This document shows positions 8,231-15,950 of a stretch of 64,000 nucleotides of DNA, piece after piece (within the stretch, counting starts at the first letter, position 1; every line of letters begins with the position of its first letter). Source of the DNA: Streptomyces phaeofaciens (GTDB lineage Bacteria; Actinomycetota; Actinomycetes; Streptomycetales; Streptomycetaceae); contig NZ_BMSA01000022.1 of NCBI RefSeq assembly GCF_014648915.1, forward strand, positions 1-64,000, written 5' to 3'. Under the pieces are notes generated by a model. The model was not told the DNA's origin. It saw only the letters and a program-made list of their open reading frames with translations, and made no database searches. A program made the position numbers and the translations under genes.

Positions 8231-8263
8231 ATGTCGTGACCGGGAGATGCGCGGTGCGTGACC
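8231..8263 (-). promoter_or_regulatory. Candidate PHO box (PhoP direct-repeat units) upstream of phoX-like gene
   Basis: On the minus strand three consecutive 11-bp units read GGTCACGCACC, GCGCATCTCCC and GGTCACGACAT. The outer two share GGTCACG exactly 22 bp apart. Streptomyces PhoP binds 11-bp direct repeats of the form GTTCACCC, so the spacing fits and the sequence fits partly. The site is about 90 bp upstream of the phosphatase start. Confidence 0.45.
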
Positions 8264-8309
8264 GGCAGCGCCGTAGGCTGCGCTGGACAGCGGCGGAAGG
8301 GGTACGGCC

Positions 8310-9236
8310 ATGGCCGGCTGGAACGCGCACGACATCCCCGATCAGAGCGGTCGCACGGCCGTCGTCACCGGGGCCAACGGCGGCCTCGGGTACGTCACCG
8401 CGCGCGAACTGGCCCGCAAGGGCGCCAGGGTGGTGCTCGCCTGCCGCAGCGAGGCCCGGGGCAAGGAGGCCGTCGAGCGGCTCGCCCTCGAAGTGCCGCA
8501 CGCGGTGGTGGAGTTGGCGCGGCTGGATCTCGGGGACCTCGCCTCCGTGCGGGAGTTCGCCGCCGCGCGGTCGGACGGCCGGCTCGACCTGCTCCTCAAC
8601 AACGCCGGCGTGATGGCGATGCCGTACGGCACCACCGTCGACGGGTTCGAGACGCAGTTCGGGGTGAACCACCTCGGGCACTTCGCGCTCACCGGGCTGC
8701 TGCTGCCCGCGCTGCTCGCCACGCCCGGCGCCCGTGTCGTGACCGTCTCCAGCATGGGCCACCTGCTCGCGAACATCGACCCCGGCGATCTCAACTCCGA
8801 GCAAGGCTACCGCCGTTGGATCGCCTACGCCCGTTCCAAGACCGCCAACCTGCTCTTCACGCACGAGCTCGCGCGCAGGCTGGCGGCGGCCGGGGCGGAC
8901 GTCGTGGCGGCGGCCGCGCATCCGGGGTACGCGGCGACCGACCTCCAGACGGCCGGGCCGCGCGCGGAGGGGCGCCGTACCGCCGAGCGGCTGATGGCAC
9001 TCGGCAACCGGGTGATCGCCCAGTCCGCCGAGGCCGGGGCGCTGCCCGCCCTGTACGCGGCGACCGCGCCCGGGGTCCGCCCGGACTCCTTCACCGGACC
9101 GTCCCTCGCGATGTGGCGCGGGGCGCCGGCACCCTCGTGGCGCGCGCCCTGGACCCGTGACGACCGGGCCGCCCGGCGGCTCTGGACCGACTCCGAGCGG
9201 CTCACGGGCGTCTCCTACGACGCCGTCGGCGCCTGA
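8310..9236 (+). CDS. Short-chain dehydrogenase/reductase (retinol-dehydrogenase-like)
   Basis: A 308-residue cytoplasmic NAD(P)-dependent oxidoreductase. The Rossmann glycine motif TGANGGLG is near residue 20, followed by the ACRSEARGKEA NADP-preferring loop and NNAGVMAMPYGTT. The catalytic Ser is in TVSSMGH and the Tyr-x-x-x-Lys in YARSK. This is the 'atypical/oxidoreductase' SDR subgroup common in Streptomyces. The substrate cannot be predicted. It starts 170 bp from the divergent phosphatase gene. Confidence 0.88.
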   Translation: MAGWNAHDIPDQSGRTAVVTGANGGLGYVTARELARKGARVVLACRSEARGKEAVERLALEVPHAVVELARLDLGDLASVREFAAARSDGRLDLLLNNAGVMAMPYGTTVDGFETQFGVNHLGHFALTGLLLPALLATPGARVVTVSSMGHLLANIDPGDLNSEQGYRRWIAYARSKTANLLFTHELARRLAAAGADVVAAAAHPGYAATDLQTAGPRAEGRRTAERLMALGNRVIAQSAEAGALPALYAATAPGVRPDSFTGPSLAMWRGAPAPSWRAPWTRDDRAARRLWTDSERLTGVSYDAVGA

Positions 9237-9240
9237 GCGG

Positions 9241-9765
9241 TCAGCCGAGCGTCGTGTTGCAGCCGGTGGCCACGCGTACCTTGTTGGACCAGGTGTCGGT
9301 GGCGATGTCCCACACCATCAGCGTCGAGTCCTTCGGGTAGCGGTACGCGGTGCAGTCCAGCAGGCCCGTCGCCACGTCGAAGGAGCCGCCGGGGCGGCCG
9401 ACGATCCGGCGGGCGGTGGCGTCCTTCGTCCAGACCGGGATGCCCCGTGGGCCGGAGTCCCTGAAGAGGGCCAGACGTACCGTGCCGCCGCGGGTGAAGC
9501 CCCGGCCGTGCAGATCGAGGCCGTAGATGCCGATCCTGCTGCCGTGCCGGGTGGCCCAGGCGTACGGGGCGGCGCGGTACGCCCGGCTCACGACGGTGTC
9601 CCCGGGAGCCGAGGCGGCGGCCTGCCTCACCGGCGCGGGCGTCGTCAGGGCCGCCGCGGCCGTCCCCTCGGCGTGGCCGTCGCCCGATCCGCATCCGGTG
9701 AGCGTGGTGATCGCCGCCGCGACGACGGTCGTGACGGCGAGTGCGGTGGTGCGGGAAAGGTTCAT
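9241..9765 (-). CDS. Putative lipoprotein of unknown function
   Basis: A 174-residue protein with a lipobox-like signal (hydrophobic VTTVVAAAITTLTGC, lipidation at Cys about 25). The mature region has an APYAWATRHGSRIGIYGLDLHGRGFTRGG motif resembling extracellular beta-sandwich or Ig-like folds, and ends in VRVATGCNTTLG. A second cysteine pair (LLDCTAYRY, TGCNTT) suggests a disulfide. The start has GGGGACGACC just upstream. Family not recognised; it converges tightly (4 bp) on the SDR gene. Confidence 0.7.
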   Translation of the reverse strand: MNLSRTTALAVTTVVAAAITTLTGCGSGDGHAEGTAAAALTTPAPVRQAAASAPGDTVVSRAYRAAPYAWATRHGSRIGIYGLDLHGRGFTRGGTVRLALFRDSGPRGIPVWTKDATARRIVGRPGGSFDVATGLLDCTAYRYPKDSTLMVWDIATDTWSNKVRVATGCNTTLG

Positions 9766-9946
9766 GGTCGTCCCCTGATCTCCGCCGGCCGGGTCTGCGG
9801 TGCCCGGCCGATGTCCTCAGGGACACCGGGCCGCGCACCGGGGTTGCGGCCGCGCCGGGGGTGCGGAGGCACGGGGGTGGTCGGCGGAGGGACATGGGGT
9901 GGTACGGCGTCCCGGCGCGCGTGACGTGCGGGATCCCGTGGGGCAC

Positions 9947-10033
9947 GCGCACCGCCGTCACCGGAACGATGAGCCGCGCACCGCCGTCACCGGAACGATG
10001 AGCCGAGTACCGCTGTCACCGGAACGACGAGTC
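9947..10033. repeat. Three tandem 29-bp repeats at 3' end of SulP gene
   Basis: Units at 9947-9975 and 9976-10004 are identical; 10005-10033 is a third copy with about five changes. The third unit contains the SulP stop codon, so the repeats extend from the last codons (ending SSFR) into the 3' flank. Each unit restates a potential SSFR-stop end. The arrangement suggests slippage expansion of the gene's 3' end. Confidence 0.85.
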
Positions 10034-12163
10034 GTGGTACGCCTCCCCGTGTCCCCGCGCCCCGCCGGGCGCGTACTCCTCCGCGTAGCGCCGCGCGAAG
10101 TCCTCCGGCATCGGTGTGGTGTCCAGGTAGAACCACTCGGCGGTGGGGCCGGGGGACACGGGGGCGGGGGCGGGCGCCGGGGTGGTGGTGGGGCGGCGGG
10201 GGAGCGGGCCGGGTCGCGTCGGGAGGCCGGCCCTCGCGGGTGGTGTCGGTGCCGTCGTGGGTCCGGGCGTCGGATCCGGGGCCGTGGGCGGCACTTTCGC
10301 CGGGCCAGGCATCAGCAGTTCCACCCGCAGGCCCTTGCCCCGCTGCTGGGCGGTGAACTCCTCCACCTGGCTGCGGCAGGCGTGGTCGAGGTGGGTCACC
10401 CCGGTGAGGTCGAGCCGGATCCGGGGCCTGCCCGCCTCGGCGGCGGCCTCCAGCGCCTCGATGACCTGCGGCAGCCGGAGGAAGGTCGCGTTCCCGGCCA
10501 TGACCACCTTGGCGGTGTCCTCCTCGACGTGCTGCCGGATGACTGTCTGCGACATGCGCACCGCCGCCAGGACGATGCCCGCCGCGAGGCCGAACAGGAC
10601 GCCCTCCAGCAGGGCCGTCGCCACGATGACCAGGGTGGTCAGCGTCATGACGGCGAACTCGCCCCGGTCCTGTCGCCACAGCTTCGGGAACTCCTCGGGT
10701 GCGAAGAGCTTCCAGCCGCTGTGCACGAGGACGCCCGCGAGGACGGAGATCGGGATCAGGGCCAGCACCTGGGGGAGGAGCAGCGCGAAGGCCAGGAGCC
10801 ACAAGCCGTGCAGGGTGCGGGAGAGCCGGGTCTTCGCGCCCGCCTGGACGTTCGCCGAACTGCGCGCCACCACCGCCGTGATGGGCAGCGCGCCGAGCAG
10901 GCCCGCGATCGTGTTGCCGGCGCCCTGGGCGATCAGCTCGGGGTTGTAGCGGGTGCGGGGGCCGTCGTGCATACGGTCCACCGCGGCCGCAGTGAACAGT
11001 GACTCCGCGGAGGCGATCACCGTGAAGGTGAGGATCGCCGAGATGATGCCGAGGTCCGCCAGACCGGCGAACTGCTCCGGGCCGGGTACGTCGACGGAAG
11101 CCAGCAGATTGCCCACCTGGAGCGTCTTGACCTCGACGCCCGGGAGCGCGGCGACCGCGATACCGATGCCGACGGCGACCAGGGCGGCCGGGACCTTCCG
11201 GACCGGGCCCGGTGCCTTCTTCCACAGGAAGCTCAGGACGACCGTGACGATGCCGAGGCCGGCCGCGATCAGGGCCTGCGGGTCGGCGAACGTGTCGGCG
11301 AGCAGGCCGGGGAGGCCGGCCATGTTCTCGATCGGGGTGCCGGGGGCCTTCGCGTCCATCGCCGGGTACGCCTGGCTGAACATCAGCGGCAGACCGATGC
11401 CGGCCAGCATCCCCTGGACGACGGCCAGGGAGATCGCCTGGAAGAACCGGCCCAGTCGCACCAGACCGAGGACGATCTGGAGGAGGCCGGAGAAGAGCAC
11501 GATCACGCCGAGCATGGCCACGCCGTACTCCAGCACGGTCTCCGCGACCAGCGCGGCGAGTCCGGCGGCCGGGCCGCTCACCTGGAGCGTGCTGCCCCGG
11601 GCCGCGCCCACCACCAGACCGCCGATGACACCGGAGATGATGCCCAGCTCGGCGGGGACTCCGGAGGCGACGGCCACGCCGATGCACAGCGGGAGGGCGA
11701 CCAGGAAGACGACGAGGGACGCCGTGATCTCGGTGGCCAGATCGGCCTTCGGGGCCTTCGGGGCCGTTGAGGTCTTTGAGGTCTTTGAGGCCCTCGGGGC
11801 TTTCGGCGCGGGGGACTTGGGGGCGTCGGCCTCCGCGGCTCCGAAGCCGGCCGCTTCGAAGCCGGCCGCTTCGAAGCCGGCCGCTCCGAAGCCGGCCGCT
11901 CCGAAGCCTGCCGCTCCGAAGCTCGGTGCCTCGAAGCCCGCCGCCCCGGCGGCCAGGTCGTCGAAGGCCAGGTCGTCGAAGCCTCGCGTCGCGTGGTCCG
12001 AAGCCGGTGCGGGGCCGCTCATGGGCGGGGCTCCCGTCGGCCGGGGCGGATAGGCCAGCCCGCCCGCCTCCCGGAAGGTGCGCCCCGCCCCCGGGGCGCC
12101 GCCCGCCTCCTCCGACCCTGTGCCGCCGCGGCCCCGGGAGTGCCGGGCGTGTGCGCCGCTCAT
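10016..12163 (-). CDS. SulP-family anion permease with C-terminal STAS domain
   Basis: A 715-residue inner-membrane transporter. Residues about 50-125 are a low-complexity cytoplasmic head with an AAGF(G/E) pentapeptide repeated six to seven times, then Lys/Pro-rich sequence. The SulP core spans about 140-545 (LVVFLVALPLCIGVAVASG; the family motif GLVVGAARGSTLQVSGPAAGL; NTIAGLLGALPITAVVARSSANV). A STAS domain follows at about 549-620 (RIRLDLTGVTHLDHAC), then a Pro-rich tail. The ATGA overlap with the upstream carbonic anhydrase gene couples their translation, so bicarbonate is the likely substrate rather than sulfate. This is inference from context. Confidence 0.88.
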   Translation of the reverse strand: MSGAHARHSRGRGGTGSEEAGGAPGAGRTFREAGGLAYPPRPTGAPPMSGPAPASDHATRGFDDLAFDDLAAGAAGFEAPSFGAAGFGAAGFGAAGFEAAGFEAAGFGAAEADAPKSPAPKAPRASKTSKTSTAPKAPKADLATEITASLVVFLVALPLCIGVAVASGVPAELGIISGVIGGLVVGAARGSTLQVSGPAAGLAALVAETVLEYGVAMLGVIVLFSGLLQIVLGLVRLGRFFQAISLAVVQGMLAGIGLPLMFSQAYPAMDAKAPGTPIENMAGLPGLLADTFADPQALIAAGLGIVTVVLSFLWKKAPGPVRKVPAALVAVGIGIAVAALPGVEVKTLQVGNLLASVDVPGPEQFAGLADLGIISAILTFTVIASAESLFTAAAVDRMHDGPRTRYNPELIAQGAGNTIAGLLGALPITAVVARSSANVQAGAKTRLSRTLHGLWLLAFALLLPQVLALIPISVLAGVLVHSGWKLFAPEEFPKLWRQDRGEFAVMTLTTLVIVATALLEGVLFGLAAGIVLAAVRMSQTVIRQHVEEDTAKVVMAGNATFLRLPQVIEALEAAAEAGRPRIRLDLTGVTHLDHACRSQVEEFTAQQRGKGLRVELLMPGPAKVPPTAPDPTPGPTTAPTPPARAGLPTRPGPLPRRPTTTPAPAPAPVSPGPTAEWFYLDTTPMPEDFARRYAEEYAPGGARGHGEAYHDSSFR

Positions 12164-12765
12164 GCCGCGTGCACCCGGAACAGACCGTCCTCGTCCAGCT
12201 CCTGCACCTGCCCGGTGTCCACCTCGTAGTACCAGCCGTGCAGCCGCAGCAGCCCCGCGTCGAGCCGGCGGCGCGCGGCCGGGTGACTCCGCAGCACGGC
12301 CAGCTGGTTGACGACGTTCAGCTGGGCGACGTCCGGCAGTCGCGGATCCCCGACGGCCCCGTCCAGCACGGGCGCCAGCCTCGGCCGGGCCAGTTGCAGC
12401 CAGGCGTCCACACCGGGCAGGGCGGACAGGTCGTCACCGGACTTGAGGGCGCCCATCGCGCCGCAGTGGGAGTGGCCGCACACCACGACGTCCTGAACGC
12501 CGAGCACCTCCAGCGCGTACTCGATGGTGGCGGCCTCGCCCGAGGCGCCCTGCCTGCCGTGCGGCGGAACGATGTTTCCCGCGTTGCGCAGCTCGAATAT
12601 CTCGCCGGGCCGCGCGCCCGTTATCAGTGCTGGAATCACCCGCGAGTCCGAGCAGGTGATGAACAATGCCTCGGGATATTGGCCTTCGGCCAGCCGACGA
12701 TATTCGCCGCTTTCGAAGTCGACCCGTCGCTTGAACGAGCGGGCGCGATCCAGCAGAGCCTTCAT
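12160..12765 (-). CDS. Beta-class carbonic anhydrase
   Basis: A 201-residue cytoplasmic zinc enzyme interconverting CO2 and bicarbonate. Zinc ligands are visible as Cys in ITCSDSRVIP (about 38-44) and the His/Cys pair in VCGHSHCGAMG (about 96-105); the Asp-Arg dyad of CSDSR is intact, as is ELRNAGNIVPP. It is the first gene of a two-gene unit with the SulP permease. This pairing is a known association for bicarbonate uptake. The start is preceded by AGGAC on the minus strand. Confidence 0.93.
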   Translation of the reverse strand: MKALLDRARSFKRRVDFESGEYRRLAEGQYPEALFITCSDSRVIPALITGARPGEIFELRNAGNIVPPHGRQGASGEAATIEYALEVLGVQDVVVCGHSHCGAMGALKSGDDLSALPGVDAWLQLARPRLAPVLDGAVGDPRLPDVAQLNVVNQLAVLRSHPAARRRLDAGLLRLHGWYYEVDTGQVQELDEDGLFRVHAA

Positions 12766-13010
12766 TCAGTCCTCCCAGGTCAGATCTGGTCGGCATGGGG
12801 GACCGGCCAGTTCCTCATCACCGTAGAGGAGCGATTGCCAGGCGAAGGTTAGAGGAACACTAAACCGCCGACAAGAAGGGGACATTTTTTGATCCGTGCT
12901 GAGCCGCTGCTCACATTGTCCGGGATCTGTTCGGTCTTTTAGTGACCGTTCTTGTAGCGTGACGGGTCCACGGAACACGCGAATTCGGTTCACGGGAGAG
13001 ACGGGAAAGC
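12766..13010. promoter_or_regulatory. Divergent intergenic region between carbonic anhydrase and response-regulator genes
   Basis: 245 bp, notably more AT-rich than its surroundings (for example GACATTTTTTGATCC at about 12880 and CGGTCTTTTAGTGACCG at about 12930). The latter is an inverted repeat with 5-bp arms. Both flanking units must start here. No promoter is assigned with confidence; a joint operator for the adjacent two-component system would be a natural use. Confidence 0.4.
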
Positions 13011-13976
13011 ATGGGCGTACGAGTCCTGCTCATCGAGGACGACCAGACGATCGCCGAACCGCTAGTCGAGGGCCTCGCCCACTTCGGGCTGACGGTGCAG
13101 CACGTCCGCACCGGGCACGAGGGGCTGAGGGGGCCGTACGGCGATGTCGTGCTGCTCGATCTCGGGCTGCCCGACGTGGACGGCATCGACGTCTGCCGGG
13201 GGATCCGGCAGACCTCCGACGTCCCCATCATCATCCTCAGCGCGCGGGGGGAGGAGGCCGACCGTGTGCTCGGTCTCGAACTGGGCGCCGACGACTATCT
13301 GGCGAAGCCGTTCAGCATGCGTGAGCTCGTGGCCCGCGTGCGCGCGGTGACCCGGCGAACCCAACGGGGCTTGACGGACAGGGAGTTCACCGGAACGGGT
13401 GCCGTCCCCCAGGTCCCCCAGGTCCCTCAGGCCCCCCAGGTCCCCCAGGTCCCCCAGGCCCCCCAGGCCCCTCAGGCCCCTCAGGTCCCCGAGGCCGCGG
13501 CCGGCCCCCTGGTCGTGGACCGCCGTACCCGGCAGGTGTGGGTCGGGGAGGAGACGGTGACACTGACGCCCAAGGAGTTCGAGCTGCTCGCGCTGCTCTC
13601 CGAGGACCCGGGGGCGGTGTACTCGCGGCAGCAGATCATCGACCGGGTGTGGGACCCGCACTACCAGGGGCCGACGAAGACGCTCGACGTCCATGTGGCC
13701 ACCCTGCGCCGCAAGTTGGGCAACCCCGCCTGGATCCAGACGTTGCGCGGAGTGGGCTTCCGGCTGGCGGTCCACACCGCGCTCCCGGGCCCGCCATCGC
13801 CGTACGGGCCGCCGCAGGACGCCCCGCCGGCCCCCGCCCCCGCCCCTGCGTACGAGGCCCCGGGCCATGAGCCCCTGCGCCGCGACCCCCCGCACTACGA
13901 GCCCGCCGCCCACCACTCCTTCTCCTACGAGCCCCCGCACTCGCCCTCCCACCAGCGGCCGGCGGCCTTTCGGTGA
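13011..13976 (+). CDS. OmpR/PhoB-family response regulator with repeat linker and Pro-rich tail
   Basis: A 321-residue DNA-binding regulator, about 90 residues longer than usual. The receiver domain (about 1-118) has EDD near the N-terminus, the phospho-acceptor Asp in VVLLDLGLPDVDG and the Lys in YLAKPF. Between receiver and effector domain is a repetitive linker (about 129-157) of Pro-Gln-Val and Pro-Gln-Ala triplets. The winged helix (about 165-255) shows LTPKEFELLALL and TKTLDVHVATLRRKLG. The last 65 residues are Pro/Tyr/His-rich disordered sequence. It overlaps the kinase gene by 4 nt (GTGA). Target genes are unknown; the divergent carbonic anhydrase-SulP unit is the obvious candidate. 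Confidence 0.9.
   Translation: MGVRVLLIEDDQTIAEPLVEGLAHFGLTVQHVRTGHEGLRGPYGDVVLLDLGLPDVDGIDVCRGIRQTSDVPIIILSARGEEADRVLGLELGADDYLAKPFSMRELVARVRAVTRRTQRGLTDREFTGTGAVPQVPQVPQAPQVPQVPQAPQAPQAPQVPEAAAGPLVVDRRTRQVWVGEETVTLTPKEFELLALLSEDPGAVYSRQQIIDRVWDPHYQGPTKTLDVHVATLRRKLGNPAWIQTLRGVGFRLAVHTALPGPPSPYGPPQDAPPAPAPAPAYEAPGHEPLRRDPPHYEPAAHHSFSYEPPHSPSHQRPAAFR
13404..13495 (+). repeat. CCCCAGGTC/CCCCAGGCC minisatellite inside response-regulator gene
   Basis: About ten near-identical 9-bp units (CCCCAGGTC or CCCCAGGCC, some with CCCTCAG) are tandemly arrayed. They encode PQV/PQA tripeptides in the interdomain linker. The unit length is a multiple of three, so copy-number change would alter the linker length without shifting the frame. 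Confidence 0.85.
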
Positions 13977-15469
13977 CCCGTCGGCTGCTGCTCAGCTATC
14001 TGACGCTCGCCGCGCTGCTGCTGATCTGCCTGGAGATCCCGCTGGGGTTCGTCTACTCGCGGGGTGAGCGGGAGCGGGTGATCAACGCGGCGAAGGACGA
14101 GGCCGAGTCGGTGTCCGCGTACGCCTCGCTGTCCATCGCGGAGGGCCGGGCGGCGCAGGATCTGCCCGAGCGGGCCGCGCACTGCGCCGAGCGCATCGGC
14201 GGCAAGGTGCTGATCGTGGACGAATCCGGTGCGCTGCTGGCGAGTTCGCATCCGCTCACCGCACGCGAGGAGGGCAGTCTCGCCTCCTGGCCGGGTATCG
14301 CCGCCGCCCTGCGCGGCACGGCCACGGAGGACGTCCGTACGTCCACCATCGGCGGTGTCGAGTACCTCGCCGTGGCCGCTCCGGTGCGGCACGGGGCCCA
14401 GGAGCAGGGTGCCGTCCGGATCACCGTGCCGACCCGGACGGTGTCCGAGCGGGTGCACCACGTCTGGCTGTTGCTGGCGCTCGGGGGGCTCGCCGCACTG
14501 GCCGCGGTCGCCGCCCTCGGCTTCGTGATCGCCTGCTGGACCGGTCGTCCCATCCGTGAACTGGAGCACGCCACCAAGGAGTTGGCGGTCGGCGGTACCG
14601 CCGTCCCGGTGGCGATCACCAAGGGGCCGCCGGAGGTGCGCAGTCTCGCCGCGACCTTCAACCGCACCGCCGCCCGGCTGGAGCATCTGCTGGCCTCCCA
14701 GCGGGCCTTCGCCGGTGAGGCCTCGCACCAGCTGAAGACCCCGCTCGCGGCGCTGCGGCTGCGCCTGGAGAATCTGGAGAACGACATCGCCCTGCACGCG
14801 CGGGGCTCGCTCACCGCCGCACTGACCGAGACCGACCGGCTGGCCCGGATGGTCGAGGGGCTGCTGGCGATGGCCCGGCTCGACGAGAGCGCCGCGGAGC
14901 GGGAGCGGGTCGACCTGGGCCGGGTGTGCGGGGAGCGCCACCGCGCCTGGACGCCGCTGTTCGAGCGGCACGGGGTGTGGCTCGCGCTGGCCGGGGACTA
15001 CCCGGGCGAGGTGATGGCCCTGCCCGGCGCGGTGGAGCAGATCCTCGACAACCTGCTCTCCAACGCGCTGAGGGTGGCGCCCCCGGGCTCCACGGTCTCC
15101 GTCGACCCGCGGCTGCACGCGCCCCACGAGCGGCGCTTCCCGCACCGCGCGGCCGCTCCCGGCTGGGTCGAGCTGCATGTGATGGACGAGGGCCCCGGTA
15201 TGACCGAGGAGCAGCGCCGCCGTGCCTTCGACCGCTTCTGGCGCGCCCCGGACGCCCCCAAGGGCGGTACGGGCCTGGGCCTGGCCCTGGTGCAACGGCT
15301 CGCCCACGCGAGCGGCGGCGAGGCGGTGCTGCGGCGGGCGCCGCGCGGCGGCCTGGACGCGGTGGTGCGGCTTCCGGCGGTACCGGGCGGGCCCCACCCC
15401 GCCGCTCCGGCCGCCCCCTCCGCCCGCCCGCCGAGACGGCTCCAGACGACGACGCCGGGCCAGGGGTGA
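13973..15469 (+). CDS. Sensor histidine kinase (partner of preceding response regulator)
   Basis: A 498-residue membrane kinase. TM1 is at about 7-25, an extracytoplasmic sensor at about 26-160, TM2 at about 163-185, and HAMP follows (WTGRPIRELEHATKELAVGG). The H-box is ASHQLKTPLAALR (phospho-His about 252). The catalytic domain has N-box LDNLLSNAL (about 358), G1 DEGPGMTEEQ and G2 GTGLGLAL. GTG 13973 overlaps the regulator stop. The C-terminus (PPRRLQTTTPGQG) is encoded by the first unit of a 35-bp tandem repeat that continues past the stop, so the end of the protein has probably been extended by repeat growth. Confidence 0.93.
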   Translation: MTRRLLLSYLTLAALLLICLEIPLGFVYSRGERERVINAAKDEAESVSAYASLSIAEGRAAQDLPERAAHCAERIGGKVLIVDESGALLASSHPLTAREEGSLASWPGIAAALRGTATEDVRTSTIGGVEYLAVAAPVRHGAQEQGAVRITVPTRTVSERVHHVWLLLALGGLAALAAVAALGFVIACWTGRPIRELEHATKELAVGGTAVPVAITKGPPEVRSLAATFNRTAARLEHLLASQRAFAGEASHQLKTPLAALRLRLENLENDIALHARGSLTAALTETDRLARMVEGLLAMARLDESAAERERVDLGRVCGERHRAWTPLFERHGVWLALAGDYPGEVMALPGAVEQILDNLLSNALRVAPPGSTVSVDPRLHAPHERRFPHRAAAPGWVELHVMDEGPGMTEEQRRRAFDRFWRAPDAPKGGTGLGLALVQRLAHASGGEAVLRRAPRGGLDAVVRLPAVPGGPHPAAPAAPSARPPRRLQTTTPGQG

Positions 15470-15562
15470 GACGGCTCCAGACGACGACGCCGGGCCAGGG
15501 GTGAGACGGCTCCGGACGACGACGCCGGGTCAGGGACGAGACGACGACGCCGGGCCTGGGGT
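15433..15562. repeat. 35-bp tandem repeats at 3' end of histidine kinase gene
   Basis: Units at 15433-15467 and 15468-15502 are identical, 15503-15537 has a few changes, and 15538-15562 is a shortened copy. The first unit supplies the kinase C-terminus and the stop codon falls at the unit junction. The fourth copy provides one arm of the following terminator hairpin. Confidence 0.85.
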
Positions 15563-15588
15563 GAGGCGACGCCCACCCGGGCCCGGCG
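15548..15588. terminator. Long hairpin between convergent kinase and nirD genes
   Basis: CGCCGGGCCTGGGGTG at 15548-15563 pairs almost fully with CACCCGGGCCCGGCG at 15574-15588. It probably terminates both converging transcripts. Confidence 0.7.
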
Positions 15589-15599
15589 TGCGGCGAGGC

Positions 15600-15950
15600 T
15601 CAGGCGGCCCGGACCTCGTAGGTCTCGATGCGCACCGTGTCGTCGTCCAGGCACACCCCGCTCGTCAGGTCGAAGCGCTGCTTGAGCAGCGGCGAGGCGA
15701 CGAACGGGCGGCCCTGGTGGGTGCCGGTGAGGCCGCGGGAGAGGACCGCCGCGCCGCCGAACGGGTCACGGTTGTCGACGGCGTACAGCTCGCCGGCGCG
15801 GTCGCGGAACAGGGCGACCTGGCGGCCGTCCGGCAGCAGCGCGGCCACTCCGCGGCCGGGCGTCAGCGCGGTCAGGTCGCAGATGGTCAACCAGTCCTCG
15901 TCCAGCCGGAGCTGGATCTTCAGGTCGGTGGTCTCCGGGGCCAGGGTCAT
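15600..15950 (-). CDS. nirD: Assimilatory nitrite reductase small subunit (NirD, Rieske-like)
   Basis: A 116-residue cytoplasmic protein of the NirD Rieske-like fold (DWLTICDLTALTPGRGVAALLPDGRQVALFRD ... VDNRDPFGGAAVLSRGLTG ... VASPLLKQRFDLTSGVCLDD). As in other NirD proteins, the Cys/His ligands of true Rieske proteins are absent. It partners NirB in reduction of nitrite to ammonium. ATG 15950 overlaps the nirB stop codon (ATGA), so translation is coupled. Last gene of the nir operon. Confidence 0.93.
   Translation of the reverse strand: MTLAPETTDLKIQLRLDEDWLTICDLTALTPGRGVAALLPDGRQVALFRDRAGELYAVDNRDPFGGAAVLSRGLTGTHQGRPFVASPLLKQRFDLTSGVCLDDDTVRIETYEVRAA

Noticed and set aside
6491..8239. A 580-codon plus-strand frame opposite the PhoX-like gene
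   Set aside because: It is the antisense shadow of two clear genes and has Arg/Gly/Ala-rich composition without any domain.
9947..10033. Short regular repeats resembling a CRISPR array
   Set aside because: The copies abut without spacers and run into a coding sequence. The same holds for the repeats at 15433-15562. No cas genes are present.
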